From contig NZ_NETH01000006.1 of the NCBI RefSeq assembly GCF_003337175.1, positions 1 to 64,000 on the forward strand: 64,000 bases of DNA, written 5' to 3'. The DNA is from Streptococcus gallolyticus (lineage in GTDB: Bacteria > Bacillota > Bacilli > Lactobacillales > Streptococcaceae). Under the pieces are notes generated by a model. It searched no databases. It saw only the letters and a program-made list of their open reading frames with translations, and was not told the origin of the DNA. Positions 49,648 to 59,199 of the stretch are shown here, piece after piece. Position numbers and translations under genes: made by a program. The first letter of the stretch is position 1. The number at the start of each line of letters is the position of its first letter.

Positions 49648-51621
49648 ATGGGAAAATTTGAAAGAGATGCCCGTGAAATGCTTGAAGCTATCGGCGGGAA
49701 AGAAAATATTGCGGCGGTAACGCATTGTGCGACGCGGATGCGTTTTGTTTTAAATGATGAGAGTAAGGCGGATGTCAAGCGTTTGGAAGCCATCCCTGCG
49801 GTTAAGGGGACATTTACAAATGCAGGGCAATTCCAAGCGATTATCGGAAATGACGTCCCTATTTTTTATAATGATTTTACAGCGGTTTCTGGTATCGAAG
49901 GGGTATCAAAAGAAGCGGCTAAATCAGCTGCGCAGAAAAATCAAAATTATCTACAACGTGCGCTTGCAATGCTAGCGGAAATTTTCACACCTATCATTCC
50001 AGCGATTATCGTTGGTGGTTTGATTTTAGGTTTTCGTAATATCCTTGAAGGTGTAGAATGGTCAGCATTGAATGGTAAGACGATTGTTGAGGTTTCTCAA
50101 TTTTGGTCTGGTGTGAACGCATTCTTGTGGTTACCAGGTGAAGCGATTTTCCACTATTTACCAGTGGGAATCGTCTGGTCTGTGACACGTAAAATGGGAA
50201 CTAGCCAGATTCTTGGGATTGTTCTGGGGATTTGTTTGATTTCTCCAAACCAACTGTTAAATGCTTATAATGTTGCCAGCACATCAGCTGCTGAAATTGC
50301 GGCAAACTGGACTTGGGATTTTGGTTTCTTTACGGTTCAAAAAATTGGTTACCAAGCTCAAGTTATCCCAGCGCTTTTGGCAGGGTTGTCTTTGGCTTAT
50401 CTGGAACGGTTCTGGCGTAAGCATATTCCAGAAGTGATTTCAATGATTTTTGTGCCCTTTCTATCATTGATTCCAGCATTGATTTTGGCACATACGGTAC
50501 TTGGTCCGATTGGTTGGACAATTGGTAAAGGTATTTCAGCAGTGGTACTTGCTGGATTGACTGGTCCTGTGAAATGGCTCTTTGGTGCTATCTTCGGTGC
50601 ACTTTATGCGCCACTTGTTATTACTGGTTTACACCACATGACGAATGCGATTGATACACAATTGATTGCGGATGCTGGTGGTACTGGGCTTTGGCCGATG
50701 ATTGCTTTGTCAAATATTGCTCAAGGTTCTGCTGTTTTGGCGTTTTATGTGATGAATCGTCATGATGAACGTGAAGCTCAAATTTCATTGCCAGCAGCGA
50801 TTTCAGCTTATCTTGGTGTTACAGAACCAGCACTTTTCGGGGTTAACTTGAAGTATGTTTACCCATTTGTTGCAGGGATGATCGGTTCAGCTATTGCAGG
50901 GCTATTCTGTACAAGTTTCAATATCACGGCTAATGCGATTGGTATCGGTGGTTTGCCAGGTATTCTTTCGATTCAAGCAAAATACATGGGCTTATTTGCC
51001 ATTGATATGGTGATTGCAATTGTTATTCCATTTGTTTTGACATTTATTTTCCGTCGCCTTGGTTTCTTGACAAAAGCTGAAGATGAAGTGAAGTCAGATG
51101 AAAATTCACAAGTTCAGGCAGTTGTTGAGGCTAAAAAGGATGCGGAAGTGCCTGCAGGAACAGTGATTCCTATCCAAAGTCCGCTTGCAGGACGCGCTAA
51201 ACATTTGAGTGAAGCACCAGACCCTGTTTTTGCCCAAGGTGTTATGGGACAAGGTGTTGTGATTGAACCGACAGAAGGAGAATTGGTTGCGCCAGTTGAC
51301 GGTGTGGTGTCCGTTCTTTTCCCAACAAAACATGCGATTGGTTTGGTTTCAGATGAAGGTCTTGAATTGCTGATGCATATCGGTATGGACACAGTAAATC
51401 TTGACGGAGACGGCTTTACGGCTCATGTTAAGCAAGGTGATAGAGTGTCGGTTGGTGAGGCTTTGATTAGTTTTGACATGGCAGCTATTCAAGCGGCTGG
51501 CTATCCTGTGGCGACACCTGTTATTGTGACCAATCAAAATGATTTCCAGACGGATGTTACGCGAGAATTGCCCTGTGATGTTGCGCGTGGGGAAGCGATT
51601 TTTACAGCAAGTAAATTGTGA
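49648..51621 (+). CDS. treP: PTS trehalose transporter, EIIBCA
   Basis: 657 residues. The IIB domain has the phosphorylated cysteine in VTHCATRMRF (C27). The IIC membrane domain (about 105-470) has about ten helices and the conserved TGLHHMTNAIDTQLI, and the IIA domain at the C-terminus has the phosphohistidine in LLMHIGMDTV (about 575). It takes up trehalose and delivers trehalose-6-phosphate inside. The fusion order B-C-A is typical of streptococcal TreP. Its stop is 15 nt before the treC start. Confidence 0.94.
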   Translation: MGKFERDAREMLEAIGGKENIAAVTHCATRMRFVLNDESKADVKRLEAIPAVKGTFTNAGQFQAIIGNDVPIFYNDFTAVSGIEGVSKEAAKSAAQKNQNYLQRALAMLAEIFTPIIPAIIVGGLILGFRNILEGVEWSALNGKTIVEVSQFWSGVNAFLWLPGEAIFHYLPVGIVWSVTRKMGTSQILGIVLGICLISPNQLLNAYNVASTSAAEIAANWTWDFGFFTVQKIGYQAQVIPALLAGLSLAYLERFWRKHIPEVISMIFVPFLSLIPALILAHTVLGPIGWTIGKGISAVVLAGLTGPVKWLFGAIFGALYAPLVITGLHHMTNAIDTQLIADAGGTGLWPMIALSNIAQGSAVLAFYVMNRHDEREAQISLPAAISAYLGVTEPALFGVNLKYVYPFVAGMIGSAIAGLFCTSFNITANAIGIGGLPGILSIQAKYMGLFAIDMVIAIVIPFVLTFIFRRLGFLTKAEDEVKSDENSQVQAVVEAKKDAEVPAGTVIPIQSPLAGRAKHLSEAPDPVFAQGVMGQGVVIEPTEGELVAPVDGVVSVLFPTKHAIGLVSDEGLELLMHIGMDTVNLDGDGFTAHVKQGDRVSVGEALISFDMAAIQAAGYPVATPVIVTNQNDFQTDVTRELPCDVARGEAIFTASKL

Positions 51622-51635
51622 TAAAGGAGCAAAAA

Positions 51636-53264
51636 TTGGCATTTGATAAGAGAAAAGTCGTTTATCAGATTTACCCAAAATCTTATAAAGATACGACAGG
51701 TAATGGCGTAGGGGACTTGCGTGGGATTATTGAAAAATTACCCTATTTGGAAGAATTAGGTGTTGATGTCATCTGGCTCAACCCTTTCTATCCAAGTCCT
51801 CAACGTGATAATGGGTACGATATTTCAGATTACACAGCGGTCAATCCCTTATTTGGGACAATGGCTGATTTTGAAGAATTAAGTCAAAAAGCTAAGGAAC
51901 ATGGCATTGAATTAATGCTTGATATGGTTTTGAATCATTGTTCAATAGAGCATGAATGGTTCCAAAAAGCTTTAGCTGGGGACAACTATTATCAAGATTT
52001 CTTCATTTTACGTGATACGCCGACGAATTGGGTTTCAAAATTCGGTGGTAATGCTTGGGCACCATTTGGTGATACTGGCAAATATTATTTGCATTTGTTT
52101 GACATTACACAAGCTGACTTGAATTGGCGCAATCCGTATGTGCGTGAGGAATTGTTCAAGGTGGTTAATTTCTGGCGTGAAAAAGGTGTCAAGGGATTTC
52201 GCTTTGATGTGATTAATTTAATCGGTAAAGATGAAGAGCTGAAAGATAATACTGCTTTTGATGGTAAACCTGAATACACAGACCGTCCGATTGCGCACGA
52301 TTATTTGAAACTGTTAAATCAAGCGACATTTGGTCAAGATGACAATAGCATGACGGTTGGTGAAATGAGCTTTACAGACATTCCAAATGGTATCCAGTAT
52401 AGCAACCCTGACAGTCATGAATTGGATATGGTTTTCAATTTTCATCATCTTAAGGTTGACTACGAAAATGGTCAAAAATGGACGTTAAAATCATTTGATT
52501 TTGAAGAATTAAAAAACCTTTTCCACACTTGGGGTGAAAAAATGAGTGAGGGTGGTGGCTGGTCAGCACTTTTCTGGAATAATCATGACCAACCTCGTGC
52601 GATTAATCGTTTCATAGATGTTAAAAACTTCCGTAATGAGGGAGCGACCATGTTAGCGGCAGCTATTCATTTGTCTCGTGGTACACCATATATTTACATG
52701 GGCGAAGAAATTGGTATGCTCGATCCAGATTATGACAGCATGGCTGATTATGTTGATGTTGAATGTTTAAATGCTTACCAAGAATTACTGACATCAGGCA
52801 AGACAGAAGCGGAAGCATTTGCCATTATTCAAGCAAAATCACGTGACAATAGCCGTACGCCAATGCAATGGGATGCTTCAGAGAATGCGGGATTTTCAAC
52901 AGGCACACCATGGTTGAAAGTTGGTAAAACGTATCGTGACATTAATGTTGAAAATGAAAAAAGCGGACCAATCTTCACTTTTTATCAACAATTGATTCGT
53001 CTGAGAAAAGACTTGCCAATTATTGCGGAAGGAAGTTATCAGTCAGCTTATCAAGATAATCCTTATATTTATGCGTTTGAACGTCATTTTGACGGAAAAC
53101 AGTTGTTGGTGTTGAATAACTTTTTTGCTAAAGAAGTTGAGCTTGATTTGCCAGAAGCTTATCAGTCAGGACAAGTTTTGTTAAGCAATTATCCAGAAAC
53201 AACCCTTTCTGAAAAAATCACTTTAAAACCTTATCAAACACTTGCCATTTATCAAGAAAATTGA
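51636..53264 (+). CDS. treC: Alpha,alpha-phosphotrehalase
   Basis: 542 residues from TTG 51636, chosen because AAAGGAG (51623-51629) is well spaced; a GTG at 51618 overlaps the treP stop. It is a GH13 enzyme that splits trehalose-6-phosphate into glucose and glucose-6-phosphate. The (beta/alpha)8 motifs are DMVLNHCS, GFRFDVINLI (nucleophile Asp), VGEMSF (acid Glu) and WNNHDQPRAINRF. A C-terminal beta domain follows. It is co-transcribed with treP. Confidence 0.93.
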   Translation: MAFDKRKVVYQIYPKSYKDTTGNGVGDLRGIIEKLPYLEELGVDVIWLNPFYPSPQRDNGYDISDYTAVNPLFGTMADFEELSQKAKEHGIELMLDMVLNHCSIEHEWFQKALAGDNYYQDFFILRDTPTNWVSKFGGNAWAPFGDTGKYYLHLFDITQADLNWRNPYVREELFKVVNFWREKGVKGFRFDVINLIGKDEELKDNTAFDGKPEYTDRPIAHDYLKLLNQATFGQDDNSMTVGEMSFTDIPNGIQYSNPDSHELDMVFNFHHLKVDYENGQKWTLKSFDFEELKNLFHTWGEKMSEGGGWSALFWNNHDQPRAINRFIDVKNFRNEGATMLAAAIHLSRGTPYIYMGEEIGMLDPDYDSMADYVDVECLNAYQELLTSGKTEAEAFAIIQAKSRDNSRTPMQWDASENAGFSTGTPWLKVGKTYRDINVENEKSGPIFTFYQQLIRLRKDLPIIAEGSYQSAYQDNPYIYAFERHFDGKQLLVLNNFFAKEVELDLPEAYQSGQVLLSNYPETTLSEKITLKPYQTLAIYQEN

Positions 53265-53640
53265 TAAAGCAAGTAGGATAATGACCAGAATGGTAATTAT
53301 CAATACAATGGCTAAACCGTAGCCGATTTTTCCAAGACGGCTGTGTGGATTAATAGAAATACCAAACGTTCTGATACGTGTTAAGTCGTTTGTTTGAGTA
53401 AATTTATCACATTCATACCGATTACCTAGTGATAATCATGCCAAATAGCAAGACATGCTGTGCAAAGAAGCAGTCTAGACACTCCGTTAGACAAGGCTTT
53501 TCCTAAAAAGCTGTCAATCCCCATAAAGATGATAAAGAGTATTAAACAAGCATAGAGCATAATCACATGATATGGTGTATTTCCATTTCCCCATAGCACT
53601 TTGGGATGAATCTGGCGGATGAAAATATATGAGTAGGGAG
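53265..53640 (-). pseudogene. Remnants of small membrane-protein gene(s)
   Basis: On the minus strand two separated frames have membrane-protein character. One (about 53408-53640) reads IRQIHPKVLWGNGNTPYHVI and continues with a hydrophobic helix and FMGIDSFLGKALSNG. The next (about 53265-53395, no start) reads NDLTRIRTFGISINPHSRLG followed by a long hydrophobic stretch running into the treC 3' end. Stops and the lack of starts suggest a broken gene. Family not recognised. Confidence 0.4.
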
Positions 53641-53650
53641 ATTTCTCTGC

Positions 53651-53842
53651 TCATTTTTTTCTTCGTGATTTTAATGTTGCGTAGATAAGAAAGATAATGC
53701 TGTAAAGTAAAACAAGCACGCAAAGCCAAAAGACCACAAAATTTAAAATGTTAGCCACACTCGGTAAATAGTTATTTACCAAGATAAATACTATCACCAA
53801 GATAGATAATGTGGCAGCCCCTAAAACTTCTTTTTTTACCAA
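53651..53842 (-). CDS. Small two-helix membrane protein, hypothetical
   Basis: 63 residues starting at TTG 53842, with AGGTGGG 8 nt upstream. Two hydrophobic helices (about 8-24 and 31-54) are followed by a basic end (TLKSRRKK). No family recognised. It precedes the membrane-protein remnants on the same strand and may be part of the same decayed operon. Confidence 0.45.
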   Translation of the reverse strand: MVKKEVLGAATLSILVIVFILVNNYLPSVANILNFVVFWLCVLVLLYSIIFLIYATLKSRRKK

Positions 53843-53908
53843 TTAGAAATCCCACCTATTTCAACATTTTCCTTTAAATATAACATTTTTAAGGTGAATT
53901 TTCGATTA

Positions 53909-53934
53909 AAAACCTTGTAATGTCAAGGGTTTTA
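53909..53934 (-). terminator. Terminator overlapping the oxidoreductase stop
   Basis: On the minus strand AAACCCTTG/CAAGGTTTT is followed by TA. It begins directly at the stop codon. Confidence 0.65.
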
Positions 53935-54912
53935 TTCTTCTTCTGGGTAAATGAGGTTCCAGTCTTTGCGGAGTTTTGTCATAATGTCCATGACGTCTTT
54001 GGTGTAGTCAAGGTGCATGGCATTTTCTTGACCAGAAACTGCCATTTCCATGTCAGCGACTTCGTAGGAAAGAGCGAGTGCGGTACTTCCAGCTTCGATG
54101 ACTTCTTGATGTCCGTCCTCGGTATAGGTAATCACTGCTTTTTGCCCACGAGGGTATTCGTAAAGTTCGATATAGCCTTTATCGTAGGCGATTGTTCCAC
54201 GTTTTGGTTGTTTGGCGTGAAGGCTTAATGTCAGAGTTGCCATTTCGCCTTGGCTGTTCGTTAGCAAAATCCCAGCTTGTTCATCGACTCCTGTCGGAGC
54301 TAGTTTTACTTGGGAAGCAATTTGAGTCGGCCTTGATGTCATAAACCAACGGACAAAAGAAAGAGCATAGACACCAATATCAAGAAGTGCACCGCCAGCT
54401 AACTGACGATTAAAGAAACGGTTTGTCATATCGTATTCTTTGTAGCTACCAAAATTCATTTGAATGAGCTTCAATTCACCGAGTTTTCCAGTCGCAATGA
54501 TTTCTGAAAGCTTGCGGTAAATTGGCATATGGAAAATAGTCATGGCTTCTGCTAAAATAACGTGATTTTCTTCAGCGAGCTTGATAGCTTCGTCCAATTC
54601 GTCAGCGTTAAGCGTCATTGACTTTTCACATAAGACGTGTTTGCCGTTTGCTAGGGCTTTGCGCAAAAAGTTAATGTGTGTATTGTGTGGCGTTGAGATG
54701 TAAATAATATCTACGTTAGGGTCGTCAAATACCTCATCAATAGTTTGATAAACGTTGTCAATGCCATATTTTTCAGCGAAAGCTAGCCCCTTATCATAAG
54801 TACGGTTAGCAACAGAATAGAGTTTTCGCCCTTGTTGTTGAAGTGCTTGCGCTAATTCATTAGCAATGACACCAGTTCCTAGGGTTGCCCAATGATAATG
54901 TTTTTTAGTCAT
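53932..54912 (-). CDS. Gfo/Idh/MocA family oxidoreductase
   Basis: 326 residues. The N-terminal Rossmann fold has GTGVIANELAQALQ (about 11-24) and YISTPHNTH. The family's EKP motif appears as CEKSMT (about 94-99, Ser for Pro). The C-terminal alpha/beta domain (GGALLDIGVYAL) is complete. Members use NAD(P)H on sugars, inositols or dihydrodiols; the substrate is unknown here. It is a single gene with its own terminator. Confidence 0.88.
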   Translation of the reverse strand: MTKKHYHWATLGTGVIANELAQALQQQGRKLYSVANRTYDKGLAFAEKYGIDNVYQTIDEVFDDPNVDIIYISTPHNTHINFLRKALANGKHVLCEKSMTLNADELDEAIKLAEENHVILAEAMTIFHMPIYRKLSEIIATGKLGELKLIQMNFGSYKEYDMTNRFFNRQLAGGALLDIGVYALSFVRWFMTSRPTQIASQVKLAPTGVDEQAGILLTNSQGEMATLTLSLHAKQPKRGTIAYDKGYIELYEYPRGQKAVITYTEDGHQEVIEAGSTALALSYEVADMEMAVSGQENAMHLDYTKDVMDIMTKLRKDWNLIYPEEE

Positions 54913-55047
54913 AGTCGCCTCTGTTCCCTAAGTATAGCAAAAAAGTGTCAGAAAGTCCGTTATTTAATCTCTAACAAATGCGCTTTATATCTGCTATTCT
55001 CACGTTTTTTTGATAAAATGGTTCTAATAGATTAAAGGAGATTTTTT

Positions 55048-56943
55048 ATGACTCGATATCAAGACGATTTTTATGATGCTGTCAATGGCGAATGGGAAAA
55101 AACAGCCGTCATTCCTGATGATAAACCACGTACAGGTGGTTTTTCAGATTTAGCCGATGAGATTGAAGACTTAATGTTGGCGACAACAGATAAATGGCTT
55201 ATCGGCGAAGATGTGCCAGAGGACAGTATTTTACAAAACTATATCAAGTTTCATCGTATGACTTCAGATTATGATACACGTGAAGAAGTTGGTGTTGCGC
55301 CAGTTCTTCCATTGATTGAAGAATACAAAAACTTGGATTCTTTTGCTGAATTTGCAGGCAAAATTGCCGATTTTGAAATGGCAGGAAAACCAAATGCATT
55401 CCCACTTGGTGTTGCCCCAGATTTCATGAATGCGCAGCTTAATGTTCTTTGGGCAGAAGCTCCTGGAACAATCTTGCCTGATACGACTTACTATGCCGAA
55501 GATAACGAAAAAGGTAAAGAATTATTAGCTATCTGGCGCCAAATGCAAGAAGAATTATTGCCAAAATTTGGTTTTTCAGCTGAAGAAACGAAAGACTTGC
55601 TTGACAAGGTGATTGCATTAGATGCCAAAGTTGCTAAATATGTTTTGTCACGTGAAGAATCTTCTGAATACGTCAAACTTTATCATCCATATGATTGGGC
55701 TGATTTTACAAAATTAGCACCAGAATTGCCTTTGGATGCTATTTTCACGCAAATTTTGGGAGAAATTCCTGACAAAGTGATTGTTCCTGAAGAACGTTTC
55801 TGGACTGAGTTTGCTGCTGACTATTATTCAGAAAAGAACTGGGATTTGCTAAAGGCGGATTTGGTTTTATCAGCTACGGGGGCGTTTAACGGTTACTTAA
55901 CAGATGATATTCGTGTACTTTCAGGTGCTTATGGTCGTGCGCTTTCAGGAACACCACAGGCTATGGATAAGAAAAAAGCGGCTTATTACTTAGCTTCAGG
56001 TCCTTACAACCAAGCACTTGGTCTTTGGTATACTGGGCAAAAATTCTCTCCAGAAGCTAAAGCTGATGTGGAGCATAAAGTAGCGACAATGATTGATGTT
56101 TACAAAAAACGTTTGACATCAGCAGATTGGTTGGCAAAAGAAACACGTGATAAAGCCATTGTTAAATTGAACGTGATTACACCACACATTGGTTATCCTG
56201 AAAAATTGCCAGAAACGTATGCTAAGAAAATCATTGATGACTCCTTGTCATTAGTTGAAAATGCGCAAAACCTTGCTAAAATTTCAATCGCACATAGCTG
56301 GAGCAAATGGAACAAGCCTGTTGACCGTAGTGAATGGCATATGCCTGCCCATATGGTTAATGCTTACTATGACCCACAACAAAATCAGATTGTCTTTCCA
56401 GCGGCTATCTTACAAGCCCCATTTTACAGTTTAGAACAAAGTTCATCTGCGAACTATGGTGGTATTGGTGCGGTTATTGCTCATGAAATTTCACATGCAT
56501 TTGATACCAACGGTGCATCATTTGACGAACATGGTAGCCTCAATAACTGGTGGAAAGAAGCTGATTACAAAGCCTTTACAGAACGTACGGATAAAATCGT
56601 TGACCAATTTGACGGCTTAGATTCATATGGTGCGAAAGTCAATGGTAAATTAACCGTTTCTGAAAATGTGGCTGACCTTGGTGGTGTGGCTTGTGCGCTC
56701 GAAGCTGCAAAACAAGACGAGGATTTCTCAGCGCGTGATTTCTTCATCAACTTTGCAACGATTTGGCGCATGAAAGCGCGTGATGAATATATGCAAATGT
56801 TAGCAAGTATTGACGTTCACGCACCAGGCAAACTTCGTACCAATGTTACCTTGACAAACTTTGATGAATTCCACACAGAATTTGACATCAAAGCAGGAGA
56901 CCCAATGTGGCGTGCACCAGAAGAACGCGTTATTATTTGGTGA
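55048..56943 (+). CDS. pepO: Endopeptidase PepO (M13 zinc metallopeptidase)
   Basis: 631 residues. M13 features are present: VNAYYDPQQNQIVFPAAIL, the zinc motif VIAHEISHAFD (about 479-489), the third ligand in ENVADLGGVACALEA, and the C-terminal end DPMWRAPEERVIIW. There is no signal peptide or N-terminal membrane helix, so it is predicted cytoplasmic like lactococcal PepO, although streptococcal PepO is also reported on the surface. It cleaves oligopeptides. AAAGGAG precedes the ATG. A terminator AAGCTGAGC/GCTCGGCTT follows at 56962. Confidence 0.94.
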   Translation: MTRYQDDFYDAVNGEWEKTAVIPDDKPRTGGFSDLADEIEDLMLATTDKWLIGEDVPEDSILQNYIKFHRMTSDYDTREEVGVAPVLPLIEEYKNLDSFAEFAGKIADFEMAGKPNAFPLGVAPDFMNAQLNVLWAEAPGTILPDTTYYAEDNEKGKELLAIWRQMQEELLPKFGFSAEETKDLLDKVIALDAKVAKYVLSREESSEYVKLYHPYDWADFTKLAPELPLDAIFTQILGEIPDKVIVPEERFWTEFAADYYSEKNWDLLKADLVLSATGAFNGYLTDDIRVLSGAYGRALSGTPQAMDKKKAAYYLASGPYNQALGLWYTGQKFSPEAKADVEHKVATMIDVYKKRLTSADWLAKETRDKAIVKLNVITPHIGYPEKLPETYAKKIIDDSLSLVENAQNLAKISIAHSWSKWNKPVDRSEWHMPAHMVNAYYDPQQNQIVFPAAILQAPFYSLEQSSSANYGGIGAVIAHEISHAFDTNGASFDEHGSLNNWWKEADYKAFTERTDKIVDQFDGLDSYGAKVNGKLTVSENVADLGGVACALEAAKQDEDFSARDFFINFATIWRMKARDEYMQMLASIDVHAPGKLRTNVTLTNFDEFHTEFDIKAGDPMWRAPEERVIIW

Positions 56944-56961
56944 TTTGTTGAAAGAAGTTTG

Positions 56962-56989
56962 AAGCTGAGCATTTTAGCTCGGCTTTTTT
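56962..56989 (+). terminator. pepO terminator
   Basis: The stem AAGCTGAGC/GCTCGGCTT is followed by TTTTG. Confidence 0.85.
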
Positions 56990-57131
56990 GTTGGGATTTG
57001 TTAACCTTTAGAATATAGGAGAGGCTGTGTTTCGTTTATTTCTCTTTTAGCAATTCTTGATAATTGAGCAGCGGTAGTTATTTTTTGGAACAAAGGATTA
57101 ATGGTATCTTCAAATGAATTTAAAAAAAGTA

Positions 57132-57164
57132 TGTTACAATAAACAATGGTGTTATATTGTAACA
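57132..57164. promoter_or_regulatory. Inverted repeat upstream of the rgg remnant
   Basis: TGTTACAATA (57132-57141) and TATTGTAACA (57155-57164) form a perfect 10-bp inverted repeat separated by 13 bp. It resembles an operator. A 21-codon frame (MYSKRKDWHGYWSVG..., 57186-57251) follows, preceded by GGGAA. Between pepO and 57269 nothing else is recognised. Confidence 0.45.
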
Positions 57165-57268
57165 ATGCGATAAATTGTGGGAAATATGTATTCAAAGCGT
57201 AAAGACTGGCATGGTTATTGGTCAGTTGGAAGCATAAAAATAATCACTTGAGATTTGATGGTGATTAA

Positions 57269-57836
57269 ACATTTGACATAAAGGAGACTGATAAAAATAC
57301 CGAATCATTTGATGTTTACAATCGTTTAAATGAATTAATGATTAAGATTACGATTCATTCTTTGGTCCCTAGCTATGTTATCACAGAAGAGAAAAGAATT
57401 TTTTGACATCTTATCTTTATGAGATAGAAGAATGGACAGAGTATGAGCTTTATATTTTTAGCAATACAATGACCATTTTATCTGATGATGACTTGATTTT
57501 TCTTGGAAAAGCATTTGTTGAGCGAGATAAATTGTATTTATCTTTGCCAAATCATAAGAAAAGTGCAGAGCTTGTTTTTCTGAACTTGATTTTGACCCTG
57601 ATTAGTTTTACCAAGCGACTTATTTTATTGAATGTTTGGAGAAAATCATAACTTATCAAGATATGTTTGCGACGATTTGCTTGAATTTCTCGAAAAAAAT
57701 TATTGCCCATATTGAAAGTGGGTCAGATGACCTTTCTGATTTGGAGCATTATATTGCTTGCGTCGAAGAAGTTGGCAATCCGACCATTGTTGCTTTCTTA
57801 AAGGCAAATCTATCAAGTCTTTTTGACCAAAACTAA
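57269..57836 (+). pseudogene. Rgg/MutR-type regulator, C-terminal remnant
   Basis: The conceptual protein, read across two frameshifts (at the T-run near 57402 and near 57605), gives SFDVYNRLNELMIKIT, then YLYEIEEWTEYELYIFSNTM, then SLPNHKKSAELVFLNLIL and finally YQDMFATICLNFSKKIIAHI. This is the helical repeat domain of Rgg-like regulators. The helix-turn-helix is missing, so it cannot bind DNA. Rgg proteins respond to short peptide pheromones. A hydrophobic peptide gene lies convergent just downstream. Confidence 0.75.
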
Positions 57837-57842
57837 ACAAAT

Positions 57843-57886
57843 AAAAACCGCCCTTACAGAGATTAGATGAGGGTGGTTCTTTTTGT
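57843..57886. terminator. Bidirectional terminator between rgg remnant and peptide gene
   Basis: AACCGCCCT (57846-57854)/AGGGTGGTT (57870-57878) has T-rich flanks on both strands, so it can stop transcripts from either side. Confidence 0.8.
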
Positions 57887-57932
57887 GTCATGAAAAGAGT
57901 TTTGTTTAAAGTTTATTATTAAGGGTTGCTTA

Positions 57933-57995
57933 TTAAATAAGTGGCAAAAGCAAAAAGATAAGAATAGGTAATAAATTAATTAAGCGTTTCAACAT
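57933..57995 (-). CDS. 20-residue hydrophobic peptide
   Basis: The peptide begins MLKRLINLLP and continues with ten almost entirely Leu/Ile/Phe/Pro residues. TAAGGAGGAAAT is a near-perfect ribosome-binding site, and a minus-strand TATAAT (58019-58014) lies just upstream, so the leader would be very short. The transcript would end at the bidirectional terminator near 57846, making an RNA of about 160 nt. A basic start plus hydrophobic body resembles SHP pheromones of Rgg systems or type I toxin peptides. It lacks the acidic residue and the Gly-rich end usual in SHPs. No antisense RNA promoter was identified. Confidence 0.6.
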   Translation of the reverse strand: MLKRLINLLPILIFLLLPLI

Positions 57996-58105
57996 AGTAG
58001 ATTTCCTCCTTAGATTATAACCCCATTTTAGCAGAGGAATTGATGAAATCGGTTTATTTGCAAATCTGCAAATGAAAATATTTTAATTATTCTTTTTTAG
58101 GGTAT

Positions 58106-59059
58106 TTATTCCTCGATATGGATACTCAAAGTATCAGTGTCAATGCTTGCTTGTGCGCCGATAGTGATTGTAAAGAGTGGCTGAGTGTGGGCAAAATCAA
58201 GGTCATACATGACAGGAATGGTTTTAAGAAGTGGGTGCTTGTCTAGGATATAGGTTAATATTTCGGGTGTCATTTGGCATTCCTTTGGGAAGCGTCCGAT
58301 AAGCACCGCTTTTGGATTGGGGTAAGCTTGTAAAATGGCTGCTAAATTGCGGTCAAAATCATGATAGTCATCTTCTTCTGCCTCTTCTAAGAAAAGGACA
58401 TAATCGTTGACTTGAGGGGTGTAAGGTGTTCCGCGAAGAAGTCCAAAAGTAGATAAATTTCCACCAACAATGGTGCCAGAAGCTTTCCCAGCGTTGTAAA
58501 TTTTCCAGTCTGTTGGCATAAAATGACGTGGTTGTGTTGGGTCATACCAAGGGTCGCTTGACCACTCTTGACTTGGAACAAGGTCATAAGCTGATTTTGT
58601 CATGGCATTTAACCAAGCCTTGCTCTGGTAATCTTGACCTTCTTTCATTTTAAAACTAGAATATGACGGTCCCATGTAAGTGTGGTTTCCAGTTTTAGCA
58701 AAAATAGCATTCAAAAAGGCTGTCGAATCCGAATACCCACAGATGATTTTAGGGTGTTTGGCAATTAAGTCGTAGTCAAGATAGGGCAACAGTTCGTTAG
58801 AATTAAAACCACCAATCGTAGCCAGAATAGCATCAACAGAGTCATCAGCAAAAGCAGCGTGCAAATCAGCAACACGGCTCTTGATTGAAGAAGAATAGAG
58901 CATATCAGATTCTAAATAATGTTCTGAAAACGACACACGAAATCCTAGATTTTCTAACGTTTCTTTGGCAGAAAGATTGGCTTCAAATCCACCCAAGCGA
59001 GCAATTGAATCTGACGGACTGAGTACGCGAATGTGACTGTTAGAACTTAGTTTTTTCAT
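58106..59059 (-). CDS. LD-carboxypeptidase / MccF-like (peptidase family S66)
   Basis: 317 residues from ATG 59059, with GGAGGTG 7 nt upstream; the longer frame starts before the ribosome-binding site. The S66 nucleophile elbow GYSDSTAF (Ser near 116) follows ATIGGFNSNELLPYLDYD. The partners are expected in FLEEAEED and near the C-terminal histidine (DFAHTQP). Family members trim the L,D-bond of muropeptides (LdcA) or cleave microcin C (MccF); this one is more like the MccF branch by its length and GGFNSNELLPYLD, but that is a judgement by eye. There is no signal peptide. Confidence 0.85.
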   Translation of the reverse strand: MKKLSSNSHIRVLSPSDSIARLGGFEANLSAKETLENLGFRVSFSEHYLESDMLYSSSIKSRVADLHAAFADDSVDAILATIGGFNSNELLPYLDYDLIAKHPKIICGYSDSTAFLNAIFAKTGNHTYMGPSYSSFKMKEGQDYQSKAWLNAMTKSAYDLVPSQEWSSDPWYDPTQPRHFMPTDWKIYNAGKASGTIVGGNLSTFGLLRGTPYTPQVNDYVLFLEEAEEDDYHDFDRNLAAILQAYPNPKAVLIGRFPKECQMTPEILTYILDKHPLLKTIPVMYDLDFAHTQPLFTITIGAQASIDTDTLSIHIEE

Positions 59060-59199
59060 AAAACACCTCCAAAGATTTTTAGTATTATAGCATAAATCTC
59101 CTATTTTACAAGGGAAATAAAATCGGTAAGATAAGTTCATACAATTTAAGAAATCTACTTGACGCCGTTTAGATTTTAAGGTAGAATACTAGTTGTTAT

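Noticed and set aside
57001-57195. 64-codon minus-strand frame after pepO
   Set aside because: No ribosome-binding site; it overlaps the inverted repeat and the short plus-strand frame.
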